This document shows, piece after piece, positions 45,279 to 52,766 of a stretch of DNA of 64,000 bases; position 1 is the first letter of the stretch, and each line of letters begins with the position of its first letter. The DNA is taken from positions 1-64,000 of the forward strand of contig CAWATY010000005.1 in assembly GCA_963785115.1 (NCBI GenBank). The letters are read 5' to 3'. The position numbers and the translations under genes were made by a program. This stretch comes from JACCWP01 sp963785115. Lineage in GTDB: Bacteria; Actinomycetota; Actinomycetes; Propionibacteriales; Nocardioidaceae. The notes beneath the pieces are model-generated. The model saw nothing but the letters and a program-made list of their open reading frames with translations, made no database searches and had not been told where the DNA came from.

Positions 45279-46216
45279 GCGCGTCCGACGGCCGCGTCGT
45301 GTGCATCGGCGAGACCATGGTGAGCGTACGGGTGGAGGGCCGGCTGCGGCTGGGACACCCCGCGGTCACGTCGGTCGGCGGCTCGGAGAGCAACGTCGCG
45401 ATCGGGCTGGCCCGGCTGGGTCACCCGGTCGCCTGGGTGGGTGGTGTCGGTGCCGACGAACCGGGCGAGCTGGTGGTGCGCACCCTGCGCGCCGAAGGCG
45501 TCGACGTCTCGCACGTCCGTCGTGACCCGACGCGGCCCACCGGGGTGATGTTCCGCGAGCAGCGGACCGGCGACGTTGCCCGGGTCGACTACGTGCGGGC
45601 CGGCTCGGCGGGATCGGCGATCGACGACGCGCTGGTCCTGGCCGCGCTGCAGCCCCGGCCCGCGCTGCTGCACGTCAGCGGCGTCACCGCCGCCCTGTCC
45701 CCCGGGGCGGCGGCCGCCACGGCGGCGGCGCTGCGGGAAGCGCACCGGGCCGGGGTGGTCACCAGCCTCGACGTCAACCACCGGTCGCTGCTCTGGTCGG
45801 CGGCCGACGCGGCCGCGGCGCTGCGACCTCTGCTGTCGGACGTCGACATCCTGTTCGCCTCCACCGACGAGCTGCCGCTGGTGCTCCCCGACGGGGAGCC
45901 TGCAGGCCCACGTACTGACTCGCCCCTGGAGGTCGTGGTCACCCGCGGCGCCGACGGAGCGGAGGCGTGGGCCTCCGACGGCCACGAGCGCGAGCCGGCG
46001 CGGGTGGTCCGGGTGGTCGACGTGGTGGGGGCCGGTGACGCCTTCGTCGCCGGCTACCTGTCCGCCCGGATGGACGGGCTGGACCTGCGTGGCCGGCTGG
46101 CGCGGGGCACCGACGTCGCCGCGGTCTCGGTCGCGAGCGTGGGTGACTGGGAGGGACTCCCCACCCGGGCCGAGCTGGCCACGCTCGGCGGCCCGCACGA
46201 CGGGACGCTGCGCTGA
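45275..46216 (+). CDS. PfkB-family sugar kinase, probable 2-keto-3-deoxy-gluconate/galactonate kinase
   Basis: A 313-aa ribokinase-fold kinase. It has the N-terminal VVCIGETMVSVRVEG, the sugar site VGGSESNVAIGLARLG, and the catalytic anion-hole motif VVDVVGAGDAFVAGYL with the base Asp. GETMV together with the position next to a KDPG-type aldolase fits KDG kinases. With the aldolase it forms the lower part of a DeLey-Doudoroff or Entner-Doudoroff-like route. No sugar acid dehydratase gene is in the window. Confidence 0.82.
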   Translation: MSASDGRVVCIGETMVSVRVEGRLRLGHPAVTSVGGSESNVAIGLARLGHPVAWVGGVGADEPGELVVRTLRAEGVDVSHVRRDPTRPTGVMFREQRTGDVARVDYVRAGSAGSAIDDALVLAALQPRPALLHVSGVTAALSPGAAAATAAALREAHRAGVVTSLDVNHRSLLWSAADAAAALRPLLSDVDILFASTDELPLVLPDGEPAGPRTDSPLEVVVTRGADGAEAWASDGHEREPARVVRVVDVVGAGDAFVAGYLSARMDGLDLRGRLARGTDVAAVSVASVGDWEGLPTRAELATLGGPHDGTLR

Positions 46217-46239
46217 GACCGACGAGCCGCACGCGGCGC

Positions 46240-46245
46240 TACCGT
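46240..46245 (+). promoter_or_regulatory. -10 element TACCGT upstream of a short leader frame
   Basis: Eight bases separate the hexamer from an ATG at 46254, giving a probable leaderless or nearly leaderless transcript. Confidence 0.5.
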
Positions 46246-46253
46246 GGGCATCC

Positions 46254-46310
46254 ATGACCGACAGCGACAGACCCAGGCCGCTCTCCCGGCCCCTCTCCGG
46301 AGGCCGGTGA
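46254..46310 (+). CDS. Possible 18-residue leader peptide
   Basis: An ATG directly downstream of a -10 element opens an 18-codon frame (MTDSDRPRPLSRPLSGGR) that stops 3 bases before the GTG of the CNNM gene. Its last codons contain GGAGG, which is also the ribosome binding site of that gene, so translation of the leader could influence initiation. No family is recognised; it could equally be an untranslated leader. Confidence 0.35.
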   Translation: MTDSDRPRPLSRPLSGGR

Positions 46311-46313
46311 GCG

Positions 46314-47633
46314 GTGGACTCCGTCTGGCTGAACTGCCTGCTGATCCTGCTGTTCGTGATCTTCGGCGGCGTCTTCGCCGCGGCCGAGATCGCGCTGGTG
46401 TCGCTGCGCGACGGCCAGATCAAGGCGTTGGGCACGCGTGGTCGCCGCGGCGAGACCGTGGCCAGGGTTGCCGCCGACCCGAACCGCTTCCTGTCCGCCG
46501 TCCAGATCGGCGTGACGCTGATGGGCTTCCTGTCCGCGGCGTTCGGCGGGGCGACACTGGCCGGTGAGCTGTCGCCGGTGCTGGTCGACTGGGGGATGTC
46601 CGACGGTGTCGCCGACGTCGTGGCCCTGGTCGCGATCACGGTCCTGATCTCGTACGTCTCGATCGTGCTGGGCGAGCTGGTCGCCAAGCGGCTCGCGCTG
46701 CAGCGCGCGGAAGGCACGGCGCTGGCGCTGGCGCCGTTCGTGGACCGGATCGCGCACGCCGCGCGGCCGGTGATCTGGTTGCTGTCGATCTCCACCGACG
46801 CCGTCGTGCGGCTGCTCGGCGGCGACCCGTCGGCCCAGCGCCAGCAGATGAGCGACGAGGAGCTGCGCGAGCTGGTCAGCAGCCACGAGACGCTCACCGA
46901 CGAGGAGCGACGGATCGTCGAGGACGTCTTCGAGGCCGGTGACCGGCAGATCCGCGAGGTCATGATCCCGCGGACCGAGGTCGACTTCATCGACGCGTCG
47001 ATGCCGGTGTTCAAGGCCGCGACCTTCGCCGCCGAGCGGCCGCACTCCCGCTACCCGGTGATCCGCGGCTCGTCCGACGACGTGATCGGTTTCCTGCACG
47101 TGCGCGACCTGTACGCACCGGAGGTCAACGGCCGGTCCGTGCGGGTGGGCGAGCTGGCCCGCGAGGCGCTGATGCTGCCCGGCACCCGCGAGCTGCTGCC
47201 CGCCCTGGCCGACATGCGCCGCGAGGGAGTGCACCTCGCGATCGTGGTCGACGAGTACGGCGGCACCGCGGGCATCGTCACGCTGGAAGACCTGGTCGAG
47301 GAACTGGTCGGTGACATCCGCGACGAGTACGACACCGACGAGTCGGTGACCCAGCGACTGGTCGGCGGCGAGGTCGAGCTGGACGGTCTGCTCAACCTCG
47401 ACGACTTCGAGGACGAGACCGGGCTCACCCTGCCCGAAGGCCCCTATGAGACCGTCGCCGGCTTCATCACCTCCCAGCTCGGCCGGCTGCCCGCCGTCAG
47501 CGACAGCTGCCGTTTCGACGGCCACCTACTCACCGTCGTCACGATGGACGGCCGCCGGATCGACCGCGTGCGGGTGAGCGTGTCCCCTCCCGAACCCGCT
47601 GAGCCTGACGTCTCATCGTCCGCAGAGGCCTGA
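46314..47633 (+). CDS. CNNM/CorC (hemolysin-C-like) family membrane protein
   Basis: A 439-aa protein. The N-terminal DUF21 domain has about four membrane helices with AAAEIALVSLRDGQIKAL and SVQIGVTLMGFLSAAFGGAT. A cytoplasmic CBS pair follows (IREVMIPRTEVDFIDASMP, VIGFLHVRDLYAPE, HLAIVVDEYGGTAGIVTLEDLVEELVGDI). The C-terminal CorC_HlyC domain ends LLTVVTMDGRRIDRVRVSV. Members export or regulate magnesium; some are misnamed haemolysins. The GTG start has GGAGG 10 bases upstream. Confidence 0.9.
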   Translation: MDSVWLNCLLILLFVIFGGVFAAAEIALVSLRDGQIKALGTRGRRGETVARVAADPNRFLSAVQIGVTLMGFLSAAFGGATLAGELSPVLVDWGMSDGVADVVALVAITVLISYVSIVLGELVAKRLALQRAEGTALALAPFVDRIAHAARPVIWLLSISTDAVVRLLGGDPSAQRQQMSDEELRELVSSHETLTDEERRIVEDVFEAGDRQIREVMIPRTEVDFIDASMPVFKAATFAAERPHSRYPVIRGSSDDVIGFLHVRDLYAPEVNGRSVRVGELAREALMLPGTRELLPALADMRREGVHLAIVVDEYGGTAGIVTLEDLVEELVGDIRDEYDTDESVTQRLVGGEVELDGLLNLDDFEDETGLTLPEGPYETVAGFITSQLGRLPAVSDSCRFDGHLLTVVTMDGRRIDRVRVSVSPPEPAEPDVSSSAEA

Positions 47634-47653
47634 ATCGTCGTGAGACGTCAGGC
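47603..47653 (+). terminator. 13-bp inverted repeat at the end of the CNNM gene
   Basis: GCCTGACGTCTCA (47603-47615) pairs perfectly with 47641-47653; the stop codon lies in the 25-base loop. It separates the CNNM gene from the trpS promoter and may end transcription. There is no T tract. Confidence 0.45.
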
Positions 47654-47697
47654 CCAGCGGCTTGAGGGGACCGGTACGTGGCGGGTAGGCGCGCTGG

Positions 47698-47703
47698 CAC
47701 AAT
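47698..47703 (+). promoter_or_regulatory. -10 element CACAAT of a leaderless trpS promoter
   Basis: Seven bases separate the hexamer from the trpS ATG at 47711, and no ribosome binding site is present. Confidence 0.5.
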
Positions 47704-47710
47704 CGCGGCC

Positions 47711-48733
47711 ATGTCCCCCGACGCCTCGCCCGCGCAGCCGCGCGTGCTGTCCGGCATCCAGCCGACGGCCGACTCGTTCACGCTCGGCAACTACCTGGGG
47801 GCGGTGCGGCAGTGGGTGGCGCTGCAGGACGAGTACGACGCCTTCTACTGCGTGGTCGACCTGCACGCGATCACCGTTGAGCACGACCCGGCCGTCCTGC
47901 GCGAGCGGACGTACGTCGCGGCGGCGCAGCTGCTGGCCGCCGGGATCGACCCCGACCGGTCGACCCTCTTCGTGCAGAGCCACGTCCCGGAGCACGCCCA
48001 GCTGGCCTGGGTGCTCGGCTGTCTGACCGGGTTCGGCGAGGCCAGCCGGATGACGCAGTTCAAGGACAAGTCGGCACGCGGCGGGGCCGACCGGGCGACC
48101 GTCGGGCTGTTCACCTACCCGGTGCTGCAGGCCGCCGACATCCTGCTCTACCAGGCCCACCAGGTGCCGGTCGGCGAGGACCAGCGCCAGCACCTCGAGC
48201 TGACCCGCGACCTGGCCGGCCGGTTCAACCACCGCTTCGGCACGACGTTCCAGGTGCCGGACCCGTACATCGTCAAGGACACGGCCAAGATCCTCGACCT
48301 GCAGAGCCCGGATCGGCAGATGAGCAAGTCGCTACCCGGCGCGGGCTGCGTGTTCCTGCTCGACGACCCGGCCGCCAACGCCAAGAAGGTCCGCAGCGCC
48401 GTGACCGACTCCGGGCGCGAGGTGCGCTACGACGCCACCGACAAACCGGGCGTCTCGAACCTGCTCACGATCTCGTCGGCGCTGACCGGGACGTCCATCG
48501 CCGACCTCGAGCGGGCCTACGTCGACAGCGGCTACGGCGACCTCAAGAAGGCGGTGGCCGAGCAGGTCGTCGACTTCGCCGGCCCGTTCCGGGATCGGAC
48601 GACCGCGCTGCTGGAGGACCGCTCCGGGCTCGACCACGTGCTGGCTCGGGGGGCGCAGCGGGCCCGCGACGTGGCGGCCGCCACGCTGCACGACGTCTAC
48701 GACCGCGTGGGCTTCGTCCCCACCCCCGCCTGA
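47711..48733 (+). CDS. trpS: Tryptophan-tRNA ligase
   Basis: A 340-aa class I aminoacyl-tRNA synthetase charging tRNA-Trp. It opens RVLSGIQPTADSFTLGNYLGAVRQW, where the HIGH-type motif is replaced by the TrpRS form TxGNYLGA. VDLHAITVEHDP, PVGEDQRQHLELTRDLAGRFN and the KMSKS-equivalent RQMSKSLPGAG confirm the family. Length is normal. The ATG at 47711 is chosen over an in-frame start at 47678 because a -10 element sits just before it. Confidence 0.94.
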   Translation: MSPDASPAQPRVLSGIQPTADSFTLGNYLGAVRQWVALQDEYDAFYCVVDLHAITVEHDPAVLRERTYVAAAQLLAAGIDPDRSTLFVQSHVPEHAQLAWVLGCLTGFGEASRMTQFKDKSARGGADRATVGLFTYPVLQAADILLYQAHQVPVGEDQRQHLELTRDLAGRFNHRFGTTFQVPDPYIVKDTAKILDLQSPDRQMSKSLPGAGCVFLLDDPAANAKKVRSAVTDSGREVRYDATDKPGVSNLLTISSALTGTSIADLERAYVDSGYGDLKKAVAEQVVDFAGPFRDRTTALLEDRSGLDHVLARGAQRARDVAAATLHDVYDRVGFVPTPA

Positions 48734-48757
48734 GCGGTGGGCGTGCCGGACGCGGGC

Positions 48758-48763
48758 TAGGGT
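48758..48763 (+). promoter_or_regulatory. -10 element TAGGGT of a leaderless promoter
   Basis: Six bases separate the hexamer from the ATG at 48770; no ribosome binding site is present. Confidence 0.55.
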
Positions 48764-48769
48764 CCCGCC

Positions 48770-49297
48770 ATGGCCTCGGACCCGGTGACGGTGGGGGTCG
48801 CCGTGGCGGTGCCCGAGCCCTACGCCTCGCTGCTGCAGGCGCAGCGCGCCTCGTTCGGTGACCCCGCCGCCGACTCCGTGCCGACGCACGTGACCCTGCT
48901 CCCCCCGACCGCGCTGGACGGCGAGGCGCTGGCCGACGTCCAGCAGCACCTCACGATCGTCGCCCGGCGGCACCGCGCGTTCGCGATGCGGCTGCGCGGC
49001 ACCGGCACCTTCCGCCCGGTGTCACCGGTCGTGTTCGTCACCGTGGCGCAGGGGATCTCGGAGTGCGAGCTGCTCGCGGAGTCGGTGTGCAGCGGGCCGC
49101 TGGCGCGCGAGCTGGCCTTCCCGTACCACCCGCACGTCACGGTCGCGCACGATGTCTCCGACGCCGAGCTGGACCGGGCGTTCGACGCCCTCGCCGACTT
49201 CTCCTGCGGGTTCGCCGTCGACGGCTTCACGCTGTACGTGCACGAGGCCGACGAGGGATGGAGACCGGACACGGTCTTCCCGCTGCGTCAGGATTGA
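48770..49297 (+). CDS. 2H phosphoesterase (2'-5' RNA ligase family)
   Basis: A 175-aa protein with the two HxT motifs that define the fold: HVTLLPP at about residue 40 and HVTVAHD at about residue 124. A bilobal arrangement around them is suggested by the repeated beta-alpha pattern. Family members act on 2'-5' linked or cyclic phosphates; the bacterial role is mostly unknown. The next gene starts 3 bases after its stop, so it is co-transcribed with yihY. Confidence 0.85.
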   Translation: MASDPVTVGVAVAVPEPYASLLQAQRASFGDPAADSVPTHVTLLPPTALDGEALADVQQHLTIVARRHRAFAMRLRGTGTFRPVSPVVFVTVAQGISECELLAESVCSGPLARELAFPYHPHVTVAHDVSDAELDRAFDALADFSCGFAVDGFTLYVHEADEGWRPDTVFPLRQD

Positions 49298-49300
49298 CCG

Positions 49301-50513
49301 GTGAGCGACGAGCAGCGGCCGGGACTGAAGGACCGGATGGCCGCCCGGCTGGCCGCGGCCCGGGCGCGATCCCGGCTGCTGGACCACACCCTGCACGCCT
49401 GGCAGCACTACGGGAACGTGCAGGGCAACGTGCTGGCCGGCGCGGTGACGTACTTCGGCTTCCTGTCCTTCTTCCCGGTGCTGGCGCTCGGCTTCGCCGT
49501 GGTCGGCTTCATCGCGCGTGCCTATCCCGAGGCCGAGGACACGCTGCTGACGTCGCTGCAGGAGGTGCTGCCGTCGCTGGTGGGGCCGGAGGGCTCGGAC
49601 GCGCCGATCAAGGTCTCGACCTTCAGCGACGCGGCCGGGGCGGCCACCGTGTTCGGCCTCGTCGGTCTGCTGTACTCCGGTCTCGGCTGGCTGTCCGGGC
49701 TGCGCGAGGCGCTGCAGGCGGTGTTCGCGGTGCCGCCCGGGCAGACCCGCAACTTCGTGATGGGCAAGCTGTTCGACCTGGTGACCCTGTTCGTTCTTGG
49801 CGCCGTGCTGATGGTCTCGGTCGGCCTGTCCGCGGCGGTCACCGCCTTCCTGGACAGCACCGTGGAGTGGCTGCACCTGGATGACGTGCCCGGCATCGGC
49901 CTGCTCGCGGGGGCGGTCGCGGTGCTGCTCGGGATGGCGGCGAGCACGGTGCTGTTCCTGGCGATGTTCCGGCTGCTTGCCGACCCGCACCTGCCGCGCA
50001 CGGCGCTGCTGCAGGGCGCGCTGTTCGGCGCGGTCGGGTTCGAGGTGCTGAAGGCGCTGGCGAACTTCCTGGTCGCCTCGGCGACGCGCAACCCCGCTTT
50101 CGCGCTGCTCGGTGTCTCGCTGGTGCTGCTGGTCTACATCAACTACTTCTCCCGGATCGCGCTGCTGGCGGCCTCCTGGGCGGCGATGTCGTCCGACGGC
50201 CGGCCGGTCCTCGCCCGGCGCGAGGTCGCGGAGGTCGAGCGGATCGTCGGTGGCGCCTCCGTCGTGCCGGCCGCGGTCGGGACGTTCCGGGAGGCCAGCA
50301 CCGACGAGGGCGCCGCGGCCCCGTGGCCCGCCGACCTGCCCAGCGACGACCGCAACAGCCGGGCGCTGACGACCGACACCGCTGACGTCGCCGCCGGCCG
50401 GCGGGCGGCGATGGGTCTGGGCGCCGCCGTCGGGAGCGCGATGACGGCGGTCGTGATGGCCGTGCGCGCCCGCCGGGCCGCGCGGCGGGCGCAGACCGAC
50501 GGGCGAGGAGTGA
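49301..50513 (+). CDS. YihY/BrkB-family membrane protein, with a likely +1 error at its 3' end
   Basis: A protein of about 400 aa with six membrane helices: GNVLAGAVTYFGFLSFFPVLALGFAVVGF, LYSGLGWLSGLREAL, LFDLVTLFVLGAVLMVSV, and ALLGVSLVLLVYINYFSRIALLAASWAAM are characteristic. As given, the frame runs on to 50641 through what is the start of the next gene. Deleting one G of the GGG at 50487-50489 would end it at 50513 with RRRRPTGEE, in the GTGA overlap style common here; I give that end. Function in bacteria is unresolved, despite the old name RNase BN. Confidence 0.75.
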
Positions 50514-51441
50514 GCGTCCGGCTGCCGGAGGCGGCAGGATCTGGAGGCCGCGGCCGAGCGGCTCGTGGGCCGGGTACGGCGCACCCCGGTGCTCGACGTC
50601 GCCCGGCTCCGAGCTCGGCGTCCCGGGGACGATCCGGCTGAAGCTCGAGCTGACCCAGCACACCGGGTCGTTCAAGGCGCGGGGCGCGCTGAACAGCCTG
50701 CTCGCCGCGGTCGTGCCCACCGGCGGCGTGGTGGCCGCGTCCGGCGGCAACCACGGGGCGGCGGTCGCCTGGGCGGCGCAGACGCTCGGGGTGCGCGCGA
50801 CCGTCTTCGTGCCGTCGACCTCGCCCGCCGCCAAGGTCGACCGGGTACGCGGGTACGGCGCCGACGTACGGGAGGTCGAGGGCTTCTACCCGGCGGCGGC
50901 GGCAGCCGCTGGGGCCTGGGCCGCTGGCCGGGACGTGCTCGAGGTGCCCGCCTACGACGGGTTCGACGTGGTCTGCGGCCAGGCGACGCTCGGCCTCGAG
51001 CTCGCCGAGGACGATCCCGGTCTGCGGCACGTCGTGGTCGGCTGCGGCGGCGGCGGTCTGTTCGCAGGCGTCGCCCTGGCCGGTGAAGGCAGGTACGCGG
51101 TCACTCCCGTGGAGCCGGATGGCTGCCCGGCCATGCACGCGGCCCTGGTCGCCGGCCGCCCGGTCGACGTCGAGGTCGGTGGCGTGGCGGCCGACAGCAT
51201 GGGCGCGCTGCGGATCGGGGAGCACGCCTTCGCGGTGGCCCAACGGCTGGGCACGCCCAGCGTGCTGGTGGACGGACCGGCGGTGCTGGCCGCCCGCCGC
51301 TGGCTCTGGGAGCACTGCCGGGTGCTGGCGGAGACCGGCGGCGCGGTTGCGCTGGCCGGCGTGATGACCGGCGCGGTGGCCTACCAGGACACGGTCACCG
51401 TCGTCGTGAGCGGCGGCAACCACACCGACCTGCCGGACTGA
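50510..51441 (+). pseudogene. Threonine/serine-dehydratase-like PLP enzyme, broken by two +1 shifts
   Basis: The fold-type II PLP enzyme is clear from LKLELTQHTGSFKARGALN (PLP lysine) through VVAASGGNHGAAVAWAAQTLG, GCGGGGLFAGVALAG (phosphate loop) and VVVSGGNHTDLPD. The start is split over three frames: VSVRLPE, then RQDLEAAAERLVGRVRRTPVLDVA, then GSELGVPGTIRLKLELTQ. Removing one G near 50530 and one C near 50603 joins them into a 309-aa protein whose GTG at 50510 overlaps the corrected yihY stop. The substrate could be threonine, serine or a hydroxyaspartate. Confidence 0.78.
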
Positions 51442-51456
51442 GCCCGCCCGGACGGT

Positions 51457-51462
51457 TACCGT
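51457..51462 (+). promoter_or_regulatory. -10-like element TACCGT
   Basis: It lies 31 bp before the ATG of the small membrane protein, which does have a ribosome binding site, so this transcript would carry a short leader. Confidence 0.4.
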
Positions 51463-51493
51463 GTGCCCGCACCCGAGCCGAGGGAGGGCCCGC

Positions 51494-51739
51494 ATGTGGC
51501 AGGTCGTGGTCTGCGCGCTGCTGGCCGTGGCCTGCTTCGTGGTCGTCGCCCTGGTGCTGCGCCGCAGGGCGATGGGCCCGCGAGCCCGACCGCTCGGCTC
51601 GTTGCTACTGCTCGCGGCGTTCGCGTCGTTGTTCGTCGGGGTGCTGCTGGAGAGCCCGCCGCAGTGGCTGCCGTACGTCGCGTGGTCGGTCGCGGGCATC
51701 GCCGCCGCGCTGCTGCAGCACGCCCCGGCCCCGACCTGA
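51494..51739 (+). CDS. Small hypothetical membrane protein
   Basis: An 81-aa protein with three predicted membrane helices: VVVCALLAVACFVVVALVL, PLGSLLLLAAFASLFVGVLL and LPYVAWSVAGIAAALLQH. Basic residues (RRRAMGPRAR) lie between the first two. I do not recognise a family. AGGGAGGG precedes the ATG. It converges on meaB with only 6 bp between the stops. Confidence 0.65.
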   Translation: MWQVVVCALLAVACFVVVALVLRRRAMGPRARPLGSLLLLAAFASLFVGVLLESPPQWLPYVAWSVAGIAAALLQHAPAPT

Positions 51740-51745
51740 GCCCGG

Positions 51746-52756
51746 TCAGTCCGCCGGCCAGACCGTCTCCAGCAGCCGGTCGGCCGCCAAGGTGGCGGTG
51801 AGCGTGCCGGCCCGTACCTGCTCCTCGAGCTCGGGCTGCAGCCGCCGCACCCGCTCGTCGCGGCCCAGCCGGTCGAGCAGCCGGTCGCGCAGCATCGCCC
51901 GCACCCAGGCCACCTGCTGGTCGGCCCGCCGGCCCTCGAGCAGGCCCGCGCCGGTCAGCGCCTCGCGGTGCCCGATGACCTGCTCCCACACCTCGTCGAG
52001 GCCCTGCTCCTCCAGCGCGCTGCAGGTGACCACCGGCACCGACCACCCGGCGTCGCGGGGCTGCACCATGCGCAGCGCGGCGGTCAGGTCGCGCGCTGTG
52101 CTTCGGGCCGCCGGCGCGTGCTCGCCCTCGGCCTTGTTGACGGCCACCACGTCGGCGAGCTCGAGGATCCCCTTCTTGATCCCCTGCAGCTGGTCGCCGG
52201 TGCGCGCCAGCGTCAGCAGGCAGAAGGTGTCGGTCATCCCGGCGACCGCGATCTCGGACTGCCCGACCCCGACGGTCTCGACCAGCACCACGTCGTAGCC
52301 CGCCGCCTCGACACAGGTGATCGACTCCCGGGTGGCGCGGGCGACACCGCCGAGCGTGCCGCCGGTGGGGGAGGGGCGGACGAAGGCGTTCGGGTCGGTC
52401 GCCAGCCGCCGCATCCGCGTGCGGTCGCCGAGAATGCTGCCGCCGCCGCGCGACGACGAGGGGTCGACCGCCAGCACGGCCACCCGGTGCCCCTGGGCGG
52501 TCAGCCGCGCTCCCAGCGCGTCGATGAAGGTCGACTTGCCCACTCCCGGCGCACCGCTGATCCCGACCCGGACGGTCGGGGGGTCCTGTGCCGCCGCGGG
52601 CAGCAGCCGGACCAGGAGGTCCTGGGCCAGCCCGCGATGGTCGGCGCGGGTCGACTCGACCATCGTGATCGCGCGGGCCAGGTCGCGGCGGGAGCCCGCG
52701 CGCACCCCCTCGGCGAGCGCGTCGACGTCGACCGATGCCTCGGCTGAGTCGGTCAT
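51746..52756 (-). CDS. meaB: Methylmalonyl-CoA mutase-associated GTPase
   Basis: A 336-aa G3E-family GTPase that guards cobalamin loading of the mutase. Walker A is VGISGAPGVGKSTFIDALG, followed by VLAVDPSSSRGGGSILGDRTRM, VLVETVGVGQSEIAVAGMTD (switch region) and the base motif VVNKAEGE (NKAE). The C-terminal helical arm is DEVWEQVIGHREAL onward. It starts 10 bp after mutB on the same strand. The order mutA-mutB-meaB is the standard actinobacterial arrangement. Confidence 0.92.
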   Translation of the reverse strand: MTDSAEASVDVDALAEGVRAGSRRDLARAITMVESTRADHRGLAQDLLVRLLPAAAQDPPTVRVGISGAPGVGKSTFIDALGARLTAQGHRVAVLAVDPSSSRGGGSILGDRTRMRRLATDPNAFVRPSPTGGTLGGVARATRESITCVEAAGYDVVLVETVGVGQSEIAVAGMTDTFCLLTLARTGDQLQGIKKGILELADVVAVNKAEGEHAPAARSTARDLTAALRMVQPRDAGWSVPVVTCSALEEQGLDEVWEQVIGHREALTGAGLLEGRRADQQVAWVRAMLRDRLLDRLGRDERVRRLQPELEEQVRAGTLTATLAADRLLETVWPAD

Positions 52757-52766
52757 CCGGCGGCTG

